Origin: Ceratotherium simum simum
Taxonomy: Eukaryota; Chordata; Mammalia; Perissodactyla; Rhinocerotidae
DNA length: 64,000 nt
Assembly: GCF_000283155.1 (NCBI RefSeq)
Contig: NW_004454170.1
Coordinates: 9,008,181-9,072,180 of the forward strand
Direction of reading: 5' to 3'
In this document: piece after piece, positions 12,131-23,411 of the stretch
Numbering within the stretch: the first letter of the stretch is position 1
Layout of the letters: every line of letters begins with the position of its first letter
Position numbers and translations under genes: made by a program
The notes under the pieces: generated by a model
What the model saw: only the letters and a program-made list of their open reading frames with translations
Databases searched by the model: none
Told to the model about the DNA's origin: nothing

Positions 12131-13460
12131 TTCCTAAAGGGGAAGCTTTTGTGTGGGAAGATCAGTAGTGTTTTCTTTATTTTTTTTTCTCTTGGTCTAA
12201 GTTCTGAGAGCAAATCTAAAAGGTTTCCTGCAGCATCACTTGGAGCCAGGTGGACTCTGGATGGTTCTGAGCGTAAGAGTGAGTTCTAGTCAAGGCTTCC
12301 CTCTGAGTGAGACTCACGTTAAGGCAGCAGCAGCTGCTGGGCCCAGGAGGGGGCGGGGATGCCTTTCAGCTGTTGAACTCCCTTCTCTTCAGCAACAGTG
12401 CTTTCCTGCACTCCCAGGAAAATGAGGAACCAGACGTTTCCTGACGACTTGGAGAGAAATCACACTTCTCTTCAAAGGAATTAAAATCACACCCACATCA
12501 TTCATCCTGTGTTCAAGAAAACCGTCTTCTGTGAAAGTGTAAGAAAAAGAAAAGAAAACACACTCTACCTCTTCCTCTGAAACCCCAAAGCCAGCCATCC
12601 GTGGGTAGGACAGTGGGTTGGTGGGCCATTGTCACATATCATCTGGCTGTTGTGGGGTCACCCGGTCTCTGCGTGGTCTCCATGCCACATTAGGCCTGAT
12701 GGAAAATGGCTGCGTTACTTCTGCGTTTCTCCAAGGCTCTTCCTCTTTGTCTAACCAGTGTGGTTAAAGGTTAATGAAAATAAAACCAGTTTCTCCCAGA
12801 AGTCACAGGGTGGTTGTATTGTTGTTGTTGTGTTAAAGCTATGGGAACAGTGGAGAGGAAGAGAAGATCCAGGGCTGGAGCAGAGGCCTAGCAGTTGTCT
12901 TGAGGGGTTTCATCTTCAGAGGAAAGATCTTTCTGGGCCGTCGCAGACAGAGGCTTTGGTGACAACTTCGAGCTCATCTCGGTTCTCCCTTGTGCCATGG
13001 GGATAACATACTAGATAAAGTGCTTTTCTTCTTCTGCCTCTTCCTCCTCCTCTTCTTCTTCTTTTTTTTTAATTTCCTGGTAGTAACTGTTCTTCCTGGA
13101 AGGGCAGAATCTCAGAATTCAAGGGCCAGAAGCGACTTTGAGAGAGGGAACTGCGTATCCTTCTAGTAGGTGAGCATCTGGCTATCTGAGCCAGGGCTTT
13201 TACCTTTTAGGACATTGCCCAGGGCACAGATTCCAGGGTCTCCTTGGGTCACTGCATGTTGGGATTTGTCCTTTGAACTTGTCCTTATCACTAACCACAA
13301 CCTCTCTTCCTTTCATTTAAGCCCAGGACCCTTCGTGGGTGTGAGGAGTAACATATTTTCACCTGCCCCCTATTGCTGAACGTCAGCGTCAGGGAGTTGA
13401 CTCCTTATGCTTCTGGCGAGGCCCAATCTGAGCTGAGAAATGGGCAGTTTGCCTTCAAGC
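12131..13460. other. unassigned probable intron sequence
   Basis: No confident repeats or exons. A (CTT/TCC)n pyrimidine tract lies at 13027-13070 and a (TTG) run at 12817-12831. A short hydrophilic ORF at 12758-13006 has no recognisable homology. Confidence 0.4.
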
Positions 13461-13474
13461 AGCCCATCCTGTTA

Positions 13475-14090
13475 CCGCCAAAGGTGGGGGTCGTCTGCCC
13501 ACGGCAAGACATGCCAATAGTCAAGAGGCAAGGTGGTAGGAGAGAAAGGGTTTTATTACAGCGTGCTAGCAAGGAGGAAGACTAATGTCCGAAAGAACAA
13601 TCTTAGAGAACACAAGTTATATAGGGGGCTGGTCTCCGGGTGGGGGAGAGGTCTGGTCTCCAGGTGGGGCAGACATCTGGTCTTAGTTCCTGATAATCTT
13701 TTGTTTTACTGGATATGCATGAGAGACCAGAGCAACGCCCTATACCCTGATCTTTCAGTTTTCACTGATGATGGCTATCAGCATAGACTCTCTGCCCAGG
13801 GGTCATCACATTCCTAAGGAACTCAAAAGAACAAAGTTACTGACTTATCACAGCTGGGTTAGTTAATCAGAGGTCATTCAAAGTTACAGTATGGTTTCTT
13901 TTCTACAATATGGCTTCCCTTATGTCAACCTTGTGCTGAGCCGGTATCAATCCTATGATTGGCCAGTGTGGTATTGCCCCTCAGTTGCCCATGGCTCAAG
14001 GACCGTCCTGGGGCACCTGGCCAGCTTTGTGCCCCCACCTTATCACTCAGGCCCCGTAAGTTTCCCTCCCAGAGACAGCAGTCTCTCCTG
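13475..14090 (-). mobile_element. candidate solo LTR, antisense
   Basis: Resembles an LTR: low repetition, a GGTTTTATTAC block (AATAAA on the minus strand), a tandem GGTCTCCGGGTGGGGgag / GGTCTCCAGGTGGGGCAG pair at about 13628-13667, and U3-like ATTGG boxes toward 13950. No internal retroviral sequence is attached. Exact ends and family not determined. Confidence 0.45.
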
Positions 14091-14639
14091 ATTCTGCAGC
14101 TCTCAGTAGCCTCCCCTTACAGAGGGGCCTTGGGGAAAGGCTGTAGGCCTCGCCCACAGTGCTCAAGCTCTTTCCAGGCACCACTGCACATTTAACAACA
14201 GCCCCTGGACCCTATGAGTTTTTGTCTAATCTACTCATTAGCAGTATGCATCTCAGACCTAGTAAGGGGTGGAGGGTCACTGAATGGGGGTTACTTTGGG
14301 GGAAACAGCACTGATTAAATCCCAAATAGGTAGTAACACAAGGGCTGTGCCACAGCGCCAGGTGTGAGTGGGAAGGACCAGACAGCAGACTTCAGTACTA
14401 GCTTCAAGGAGTTTTCCCATTGCTGTCTCTCTGAGATGCGTTCTCTCTCCAGATCTTATTTCCTGACATAGATTTAAACCTATTACGTCAAATGCCCTCG
14501 CTAAAAGACAACCAAATTATTTGTGAAGTGAAAAAAATTTAATGCATTGAGCAGTTTTAAAACAATTATTGATGCTACAAAGGAAATATGGCCATTCGTA
14601 GGAATCATATAATTTATTCTGGAAGACCTGTTAGATGTC

Positions 14640-15375
14640 AGCTGGTCTAACTCACCCCCATTCCCTTAAGACTGCCCCTAAGGCACCCCAGCCTGGATAT
14701 TCTCCTGCCCATGTCCTTTGCTTCTCTCCTTCATCCTCTCCCATTGGTGCCGTCATTTACCCAGTCTTCCAGACTGGAACCTGGGCATCATCCTCCACTG
14801 TCCTCTCTCTCAGCCCTTCCATTGATCCCATTTCTAAATCAATGCATTTAACTCTGAAAGGCCTTACAAACATGGCTTCTCTTTGCTCTGTCTTGGATCA
14901 GGCCGTCATCATCCTCCTTTGGTCTGTTATAGTAGCCTTTTCCCTTAAATCCCTGTGTGGGCCTGTCCTCTGTGTTTATCATCCCCAAAAAGATCAAAAC
15001 CATGGAGTGAGCCAGCCCTGATGGTCTAGTAGTTAAAATTCCGCACGCTCTGCTTCTGCTGCCTGGGTTCGGTTCCCAGGCGTGGAACCTCACTGCTCTT
15101 CTGTCGGTAGCCATGCTGTGGCAGGAGCTCACATAGAAGAACTAGAAGGACTTACAACTAGAATATACAACTATGTACTGGGGCTTTGGGGAGAGAAAAA
15201 AAAACAGAGAGAGAGGAAGATTGGCAACAGATGTTAGCTCAGGGTGAATCTTTCCCTGCAAAAAACAAAACAAAACCGTGGGATAAAATTTGGAATTCCT
15301 GACTGTGGCATCCATTTAGGGCACTTCACGATGTGCTCCTCCCCAGTCTCTCTCTACCCTTATAGCTCACAAAGA
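14640..15375 (+). repeat. L2 LINE, sense, split by an ERE SINE
   Basis: CT-rich L2 text (CTGGGCATCATCCTCCACTG, CTCTCAGCCCTTCCATTGAT, GATCAGGCCGTCATCATCC) up to about 15000, resuming after 15278 with CACTTCACGATGTGCTCCTC and CTCTCTCTACCCTTATAGC. Confidence 0.6.
15008..15278 (+). mobile_element. ERE SINE, older diverged copy
   Basis: GAGCCAGCCCTGATGGTCTA head, GGTTCGGTTCCCAGGCG B-box region, AGCCATGCTGTGGCAGGAG, CTATGTACTGGGGCTTTGGG, then GATGTTAGCTCAGGGTGAAT and an A-rich end. An approximate duplication AAAACCATGG / AAAACCGTGG flanks it. Confidence 0.85.
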
Positions 15376-16255
15376 CCTTTTTAGGTGTTTCCAATAGAGA
15401 ATTTAGTTACACAGGAATCAGCTACACAGGTGATGGCAAAGCTGAGAAATCAAACAGGAAACTCAGAGTGAGGCACCTCCAAGATGAGTCCTAGAGGAAG
15501 CTGCCCACCCCCTCGAGAGCTGAAGGGACAAAGGAGGAAATGGTATTTCCAATGCTGAGGAGCTGGGGACCACACTGGGCCTGCCTGGCGGGAAATAGTC
15601 CACAGAGAGAGGGGCCATCTAGTGGTGATTAAAGCTGTGGAGGACACCCAGTCACTGTTGAGATGCTGCCCAACACCAGGGGATGTAGGAGAAATACCCT
15701 AGCTTCTCCCATCCTCCCACCCTTCAGTCTCCTGACAGTGCCTCTCGTTGGCTGAACCTAGACAGAAGCCAAGGAGCCTGGGAAACAGAGTTCGTGGGGG
15801 GTCGACTCTCACCCCACCTCAAGATGCAGACCAGGGCAGAAGAAGAGCAGAGAGTGGTGGATCTAGCAGCAAACAGGTAAATGACTGGCATGATCCCTTA
15901 ATTCCCCTCAGCTACAGCTAACTATTAACCATTCCAGAAATTTTATGATACACTCTGGGAAATTCTCTTATCTGCTTCATCTAGAAAATACCTTCCCCTT
16001 CTTCAAGACCAGCTGAGATGTTTTATTCTCTGTGGAAATCAGCACAGACACCTCAGAAAGTGTCAACTCCCTCTCATCTGGGCTTCAACAGTCCTCTGTT
16101 TAAATCTCTCTTTTTGGTGCTTGCCACTGGGATATTGTAATGTATCATACCCGTGTCTGATTTCCTCTGCTCAACTTGGAGGCCTTCAAGGACGGATGTG
16201 GTGTCACAGGTCTCTGCATTCTGGAGACCCAGTCCAGGACACGCACGTGCCGAAT
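15376..16255. other. mostly unassigned; L2-like from about 15940
   Basis: 15380-15930 holds nothing recognised. From 15940, CTTCAAGACCAGCTGAGATG and CCACTGGGATATTGTAATGT resemble a diverged sense L2 tail. Confidence 0.4.
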
Positions 16256-16261
16256 CCGTGC

Positions 16262-16380
16262 GGGGATGTACAAATGAGGGAGCTGTGGGGGTGTCTTGCC
16301 CAAAGTTTCATAGCTGGTGAGTGGCAGAGCAGGGATCAAGCCCAGGTCTCTGGCCCTGTGCTCTTTTCACTCTGAAATTC
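16262..16380 (-). repeat. MIR SINE fragment, antisense
   Basis: ACAAATGAGGGAGCTGTGGG, TCATAGCTGGTGAGTGGCAG, GATCAAGCCCAGGTCTCTGG. Confidence 0.7.
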
Positions 16381-16806
16381 AACTATAGTAACCAGTAACT
16401 CCCAAGAATCAGAACTTGAAAACTCTGGAGACATAGTTCCTGGGCTTATATCTTACGAAGTGTAATGTAATTTATAAAAACGTTCCCGATTTTCCAGGCC
16501 TCCATTAATCTAAATAAGATGTTGGAAGGCTGTGGAAGTATGTGGACAGACAGACAAGGACCTACCTTTCTTTGTTCAACCTGAGACTGAATTCTGCTAG
16601 ATACGTGTCCTTTTTATTGTAACTAAAAGCTAAACTCACACTGCTTCAGAATGTTAGACTGTTTATTATGTGTTCTGCAAAAATGAATCAGAAGAAATGA
16701 GTAAGTAAAGAATTTAAATCATGATGTCCACAGCTTTCCTTTGGAATTGCTAGGAAATTCTTAGGGAAAAGGTGCATCAACTTGTGAAGCTAAAAAATGG
16801 TGTTTT

Positions 16807-17045
16807 GGGGGCCGGCCCCATGGCGTCGTGGTTAAGTGCACGCACTCCGCTGCTGGCGGCCCGGGTTCGGATCCCGGGCGTGCACCAATGTACCACTTGT
16901 CAGGCTGTCTGTGGCGGGGTCCCATATAAAGTGGAGGAAGATAGGCACCGATGTGAGCCCAGGGCCAGTCTTCCTCAGCGAAAAAGAGGAGGATTGGCGT
17001 GGATGTTAGTTCAGGGCTGATCTTCCTCACAAAAAAAAAAAAAAA
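16807..17045 (+). mobile_element. ERE SINE
   Basis: GGGGCCGGCCCCATGGCGTC head, GGTTCGGATCCCGGGCG B-box, GTCCCATATAAAGTGGAGGA and two GATGTTAG/TCTTCCTCA repeats before an A tail. A short duplication GGTGTTT (16799-16805, 17046-17052) flanks it. Confidence 0.93.
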
Positions 17046-17052
17046 GGTGTTT

Positions 17053-17826
17053 AAAAGAAACTCACTAAGTTCTTAGGGAGAGGAAGGGACGTGATTTTCT
17101 CTTGCCGTATTGGTTTGAGTTAATAACTCTTTAGCAAGAGGACCACACTGTACATTCGATCGATGGAACTGTTAACTGCCGTAAGGAAATACACAAGCTC
17201 TAATAATAATTTTGATGACTTGATCTTCTTATTTGCAAGAACTGAAGTCTTTTGTTATTCTTGTTACATAAGCTATTATACCCAAAGGGGAAAGATTTTA
17301 ATAAAATGGAACTCTTATTCATTTCCACTAAATAATTGCCGGGGAATGACAGAGTACTAGCTGGAAATGTTGAATTAATTAGAGAAATATATTTGTTAGA
17401 CAAACATCAGCCTTTATTGTGCTATTATTAGGGCACTCTCAGGTCAGTGAGCACAGTGGATTGATTCCATTTTTGGAGCCAGGTCATGGGTGTGAGGAAG
17501 CTTCAGAGGAAGGAGATAGACCCTGCCCTGGGACACATCACAGCTCAGCTTATATACGAGAACAGTGCCCTGAAACATCTAAAATCCATATGTATAGCAG
17601 AACATAAGTGCTTGTTATTTTAAATGTCTGATGAGATAAAAACTCAATTTCATAAAAACAAATACTGGACAGGACAACAAATTAGAGGGAGGACAGGGCA
17701 TCTGGTCCTCAGGCCTCTGCTGGCAGTTGAGAAGGAACAAGGAGACTGTCTGTGAGGGTCACACACGTGCTGGGCCCTGCCAGTACAAAGACTGACAAGA
17801 CACAGGCTCCCCAGCAGCCTGATAGA
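17053..17826. other. unassigned AT-rich sequence
   Basis: No exon, MIR, L1 or ERE recognised. Confidence 0.4.
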
Positions 17827-18445
17827 GCAGCGGCTCCCAAAGTATGTTTCCGGGGTCCTGGGGGGTGCTGGAGCAGCTCTTCCTGGGAAAGCAGCTCATG
17901 GGCTCTTACTTAGTTCAGGTATGTTCAGACACAGAAATTGGTAAATTTTACAGACTGGAGCTCTTCACCCAGAAGAGGAGATTTTTAAACATTTATCACC
18001 ACACCACTGCCTGGGGCTCCCTGAGACCCTTTCGGGGGTTCTGCATGGGTAAAACTCTCTTCATAAGAATTCTAAGATATCATTTGCCATTTTTACTCTC
18101 CTTCTTTCATGAGTGTACAGTGATATTTTCCAGAAGCTACATGACGTGTGATACTGCAAAGACTGAATACAGGAGTAGAAATGAGAATCCTCCTATCTTC
18201 TGTTAAGCACAGAGATGTGCAAAAATGCAAAACAATGCCACTCTTCTCACTAAATTTTTTTGTTTTAGAAAATGGTTATTTCTCATAAAAATATTATTGA
18301 TGTTAACATGTAATTGGCTCATTATCTTGAAGTGAATTAATAGAGAAATTTTTTTTAAATTCCTCAATTTTAATCTCAAAGATGGTATTATCAATAGATA
18401 TAAATAACCCACATAAACAAAAACTCTTTGGGTCATCAATTTTTT

Positions 18446-20599
18446 TTCAAGAGACTTTATTTTTCAGAGCAGTTTTAGGTTCACAGCAAAGTGAGAGGTG
18501 AGTGGAAGGTACAGAGATTTCCCATATACCCCCTGCCCTCACACATGCACAGCCTCTTCCATTATCAACATTCCCCCACCAGAGTGGTATGTTTGTTACA
18601 GTTGATGAACCTACATTGTGTAGGGGAGTAATTTTCCCTTTACCCTCTGAGCTCTTAGCTGAGACCTCTGTAATAAAAGACAGATTAAAAAGGGAAAAAC
18701 AAATAGAAGTTTATTAACATATATACCTCATGTGTATATGGGAGATACCCAGGGAAAAATAGTAACTCTCTGAGGTGACTTAGAATTCAAGCTTGAATAC
18801 CATCTTAAGAGGGAAAAGGGATGGGGGATGTAGGCCTCTTAGGGGAGAGTAAATGGTTTTTAGGAAAGATGAATGGGCCCTTAGAAGAATAGATGGGAGA
18901 TATGATAGTTTGTGATGAAGTTTGTCTGGGTGTCAACTTCTGGTTTCTTCTGGTGATCTGAGTTAGTCTTCCCTGGTTGATGAAACTCCCAGAGAGGGGA
19001 TTTATGATAATTGAGTTCCTTTTGGAGGATCTGTCTTTAGGCAGATAATGTGTTCAAAGAAAGCCTCTTTCTGCATTTGCTGCTTTTCAAGTGTCTACAG
19101 CTGAAAAGAATCAATATACTAAAGCAGCATATTTTGGGGCAGCGTGTCCTGAACTTCCACAGTCATAGTTTGGGGTGGTATATTCTGCTACCCTTCATTC
19201 AACACACCATAGTCCATAGTTTACGTTAGGGTTCACTCTTGCATTCTTTGGATTTGGACAAATGTGTAATGACATGTATTCACCATTACAGTTTCATACA
19301 GAGTATTTTCACTGCCCTTAAAATCCTCTGTGATCCATCTGTTCATCTCTCCCTCCCTCCACCCTAATCCCTGGCAACCACTGATCTTTTTACTGCCTTC
19401 ATAATTTTGCCTTTTCCAGAATGTCAAATACTTGGAATCATATAGTAAATAGCCTTTTCAGATTGACTCATTTCACTTAATAATATGCATTTAAGTTTCC
19501 TCTATGTCTTTTCATGCATGGCTTGATAGCTCATTTCTTTTTAGCACTGAATAATATTCCATTGTCTGGATGTACCACAGTTTATCCATTCACCTACTGG
19601 AGGACATCCCACTTGCTTCTAAGTTTTGGAAATTATGAATAAAGCTCCTATAAACATCCATGTGCAGGGTTTTATGTGGACATAAGTTTCTAGCTCCCTT
19701 GAGTAAATAAATACCAAGGAGTGTAATTGCTAGATCAGGTGGTAAGAGTGTGTTTAGTTTTGTGGGAAACTGCCAAATTGTCTTCCAAAGTGTTACATTT
19801 CTACCAGCGACGTATGACAGTACCTGTTGCTCCACACCCTCACCAGTATTTGGTGGTGTCAGTGTTGTGGATTTTGGCCATTCTAATGGGTGTATAGTGG
19901 TATCTCATTTTAATTTGCAGTTCCCTGATGACATGTGACGTGGAGCACTTTTTCATATGCTTATTTGCCATCTGTATATCTTCTTTGGTGAGGTGTATTT
20001 TGAATAACAGTCTTTTATCAGATGTGTCTTTTGCAAATATTTTCTCCCAGTTTGTGGCTTGTCTTCTCATTCTCCTGACAATCTCTTCACAGAGCAGAAA
20101 TTTTTAATTTTAATGAAGTCCAGTTTATCTTTCTTTCTTTCACGGATTATGATTTTGATATTGGATCTAAACAGTCATTGCCAAACCTAAGGTTATCTAG
20201 ATTTTCTCCTATGTTATCATCTAGGAGTTTAATAGTTTTGCGTTTTACATTTAGGTCTGTGATCCATTTTGACTTAATTTGTGTGAAGGATGTAAAGTTT
20301 GTCTAGATTCATTTTTTCACATGTGGATGTTTAGTTGTTCCTCTGCCATTTGTGAAAAGACTATCTTTCTTCCATTGGATTGCCTTTGCTCCTTTGGCAA
20401 AGGTCAGTTGACTGTATGTACATGGGTCCATTTCTCGGCTCTCTATTCTGTTCCATTGCTCTATTTGTCTCTTCTTTCACCAATACCACGCTGTCTTGAT
20501 TATTATATTTATAGTAAGTCTTGAAGTCTGGTAGTGTCAATCTTCTAATTTTGTGCTACTCCTTCAATATTGTGTTGGCTATTCTGGGTCTTTGGGTCT
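18446..20599 (-). mobile_element. L1 LINE (3' part), antisense, inside the Charlie element
   Basis: Reversed 3'UTR and ORF2: TTTTAGGTTCACAGCAAAGT, CTGGCAACCACTGATCTTTT, GCACTGAATAATATTCCATT, CTTCTTTGGTGAGGTGTATT, TGTGTTGGCTATTCTGGGTC. The 19-bp duplication CTTTGGGTCATCAATTTTT (18427-18445) / CTTTGGGTCTTCAATTTTT (20590-20608) frames it. Decayed, no intact ORF. Confidence 0.88.
18619..19197 (-). mobile_element. solo LTR inside the L1
   Basis: A 579-bp block interrupting the L1 between ..GATGAACCTACATTG and CATTCAACACACCATAGTCC. Reversed it begins TGAAGGGTAGCAGAATATAC and ends near ..TACTCCCCTACA, with AATAAA on the minus strand near its 3' end. An approximate 5-bp duplication (CATTG/CATTC) flanks it. 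No internal viral genes. Confidence 0.7.
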
Positions 20600-20659
20600 T
20601 CAATTTTTAAGAGTCTAAAGGGGAGTCCTGAGACCAAAAAGTTTAAAAACTACTGTTGT

Positions 20660-21690
20660 AGAGAAAGATGGACAGACACACAAATGAACGCATTACATTT
20701 TTGTTCTAGGAAAGAGGACAGAATGTAGTGGAGGGGAAGCTGAACTGAGTTTTGTACATCCTACAGCCTTGTTCTGGGGGCTGAGTAAGCCGGTTGCTTT
20801 AGGGTACATCTCTGAGAGCCCAAATTTAGATGCCGAGTGACGCAGACATGAGCCTGGTCTCAGGAGAGAATCCTAGAGGGGCATAGGACGTGAACTATTG
20901 ACCTCCCTTGGGACTAGAGAACACAGGGCAGAGTAGGGCGGTTTGTAGTTGCTTCTTTCACTTCTCTGAGAGAAAGGTGGGTCTTGGTTATTAGGGTTGT
21001 GCATGTAAATCAAGTTCTGTGTCTCTTTATCCTCATAATTAAAACTCTTGTTAAATCCCAAGAGTAAACCATGTTAAAAGGGGAACAGTCACATCTTGTA
21101 CTGCTCACCTGCCACCCTTGAAGTTCTGCAGGAAACACATGCAGAGAGGAAAAGGTGGTGTTTTGGTCTCAAACCCCAGGATAAAAAAAAAATCCCCTGG
21201 TCTGCTGGGCCCTCTGGAGAGAAAGCTTTATTTGCTGAAAGAGGCCTGTTGCTTACTCTACTCTATTCGCCCAGGTCCCACCCCATTCTCAGACACTCCA
21301 GGGGTGAGAGAGGCCTGCAGCCGACTCGAGCAGAGCTGAGTATCGCGTGGGCCACCCATCTCTCGCCTACATGGCAGGCCACACAGCTGCTTCCAGGCCC
21401 AGGTGACCTTATCAGCTGCAGGAGAATCATGAGGGATCTGAAGAGCAAGCCAAAGCAAGCAAGCCTGAAGGCCAAGCCTTCCTGTACCCTAGCCATGTGG
21501 AAGGACATCACCCCCACATGGAAGGGACCACCCTGATGGCCTCCCATCCTTTAGCCATTTGCCACATACTCTGAAAGCACCGCTCCTTGTACTGTGCCAA
21601 AAGTAACAGCATTCCTGCTGGGGAGGCAGGGCTGTTGTTTACCAGGGGGACGCCGGTGGGTTCAGAGGGTCCCTAAAGGTCCAGATGTCA
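20660..21690. other. unassigned intron sequence
   Basis: No repeat family recognised. A 146-residue ORF at 21096-21536 reads through low-complexity text with no domain and no splice context, and is not proposed as a gene. Confidence 0.4.
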
Positions 21691-21694
21691 GGTA

Positions 21695-21800
21695 TGTGTG
21701 CTATTTTATAGGGAGAAGGTCTAGAGATTTCATCAAATTTTCAAAGGCAGGGGGAAGTCCTTGCTCAAAAAACATTAAGAATCACGATCTTAGGGGCCAA
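21695..21800 (+). repeat. hAT-Charlie-type 3' fragment
   Basis: GATTTCATCAAATTTTCAAA followed by AAAAAACATTAAGAATCACG resembles the terminal part of a MER1-group element. Confidence 0.45.
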
Positions 21801-21854
21801 CACTAGTTATAGCTGTCCTGTTGAGGACTTCAAAAAGTCCATTCAGAAGCATTA

Positions 21855-22650
21855 ATTCAACAAATAGCTGAGTTGTTCGCCTTGCCTGGCTCTGTGCTAA
21901 GGGCTGGGGAGGCAACAATAAGCAAGACCAGATGCGATCTGTGTGTGATTGAGGGGCACAGATATAAATCAAATAATCACACAAATGGGTGTCTAATTTT
22001 AAATCAAGTATTGCTCTGAAGGAAAGGAGCCTGGTTCTATGACAGATATAAGAGTGGATGTTTAGTTTTTGTTTTTATGTACTTAGTTTTGAATAGGTAA
22101 TATATTCATGTTCAAAAATTCAAAAAGATTATATAGTGAAGTATATCCCTGCCCCCCCAACCCCCACGCCCCCCACACCACACCTAACCTTATCCCCTCG
22201 CCGCTCCCTGGAGGCCATGCGTGTTTTACAGACTGGTGAGTGGGCCTCCTGCTGTTAGACTGGGGGCAGAAGAGAAATCTTACCTGAGGATATAGTGCTT
22301 GAAAAGAAATTTGAAGTGTGAATTTGAGTTAACTAAGTGAAGAGGACTGGAAGGGGATAATGGAAGCACTCTAGACAGAGGCAACAGCTTGGGCAAAGGC
22401 CCTGTGGCAGGAGACAGCATGATATATTAGAAGAACTAAAAGAACGTCTGTGTGACTAGAGTGCAGAAAGCAAGGGGAGGAGAGGTCCAGGATGCTGCTG
22501 GATGGGGAGGAGACAGTCTTGTAGCCTGCTTCACATTATGGACTTTTTCCTATAAGTCCTGGGAGGTCACTGAATGATGAAGGGAGATAACCTTCAATCA
22601 TACTTGCATTTTGAAAATATCACCCTGGCTATAGTATGAAGAATGGATTG
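21855..22650 (-). repeat. L2 LINE, antisense, with LINE-like insert
   Basis: Reversed L2 tail (TTCAACAAATAGCTGAGTTG, CTGTGCTAAGGGCTGGGGA), later GGCAACAGCTTGGGCAAAGG and TATCACCCTGGCTATAGTAT. About 22065-22205 is a different insert (ATAGGTAATATATTCATGTT plus a C-rich run at 22149-22180). Confidence 0.7.
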
Positions 22651-22715
22651 GAGGGGGAAGCAATTAATGGGCTCCTATTTAGTTCAGGTGAGAAATTATG
22701 TGGCTTGGTCGTAGT

Positions 22716-22741
22716 AATATATCTATATCTATATCTATATA
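22716..22741. repeat. (TATCTA)n simple repeat
   Basis: Short run of ATATCTATATCTATATCTAT about 450 bp before the TRAF5 start exon. Confidence 0.8.
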
Positions 22742-23193
22742 TTGCAAGAACATGTATTGGTGTGCAAGGTTCTTGCTTCTCAAAAATGTTAACAAAACAT
22801 TTGTTTCAATTCTCTCAGGTGAGTGGAAGAAAAATCCATAACAAGAGTTTGCTTAGAATGTAGTTAACACCTGGCTATATTTTCTCCAAGTATTTCGCCA
22901 GACTGACAGCATAATTTAGCATCCTGGAAAAGGTGGACAAACAAAGGGCTGAAGTCTCATAGAATCTTGCCAGAAGTCATCTGGTCCAGCCTCCCACGTG
23001 ACCAACCCAAAGACATCTCCCCTCTGTGGGAGCCCTCCAGTGGCAGGAGGTTGTCATTCTTGTTACAAAGTTATAACAGAATGACCATGTGGGTGATGGT
23101 CACTAATTAGGAAACAAATAATTAAAACATCTGATGGCTGTAATTGTTTTGCTACTTGTACACTTAATTTTCTTTCTCTCCTCACCCCCCAGA

Positions 23194-23411
23194 ATGGCTT
23201 ATTCTGAGGAGCAAGGAGTTGTCCGTTGCGGTTTCATCCGCCAGAATTCCAGCAACTCCATTTCTTTGGACTTTGAGCCCAACACAGAGTACCGGTTTGT
23301 GGAGCAGTTAGAAGAGCGCTACAAATGTGCGTTCTGCCACTCCGTGCTTCACAACCCCCACCAGACAGGCTGTGGGCACCGCTTCTGCCAGCATTGCATC
23401 CTGTCCCTGAG
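23194..23411 (+). CDS. TRAF5: TRAF5 first coding exon (N-terminus and RING)
   Basis: Residues 1-72 plus two bases of codon 73. The acceptor is the CT-rich tract ending CCCCCCAG at 23192, the exon begins at 23193, and the ATG is at 23194, so only one base of leader lies in this exon. G at +4 supports initiation. The exon carries RING ligands C45, C48, C60, H62, C65 and C68. The donor is GTGAGT at 23412. An in-frame upstream ATG at 23134 lies in the intron and is not used. Confidence 0.97.

Larger units (their letters stand above)
17827..20658 (+). mobile_element. Charlie-type hAT transposon remnant, split by L1
   Basis: Begins CAGCGGCTCCCAAAGTATGT with GGGTTCTGCATGGGTAAAAC. It keeps a short piece of the old transposase 3' end (AGTAGAAATGAGAATCCTCC, CAAAACAATGCCACTCTTCT), then the AT-rich 3' tail to about 18445. 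After an L1 insertion the last part (AGAGTCTAAAGGGGAGTCC..AAAACTACTG) follows at 20609-20658. Most of the transposase region is deleted. Confidence 0.75.

Noticed and set aside
16807..17045. tRNA gene suggested by the A/B-box-like head of ERE SINEs
   Set aside because: The tRNA-derived part lacks a foldable cloverleaf and is followed by SINE body and A tail; the same holds for all ERE copies.
21096..21536. 146-residue + strand ORF upstream of TRAF5
   Set aside because: No recognisable motif and no promoter or splice context.
23134..23193. In-frame ATG 20 codons upstream of the TRAF5 start
   Set aside because: It lies in intron sequence before a strong CT-tract/AG acceptor and would add a hydrophobic leader not found in TRAF5.
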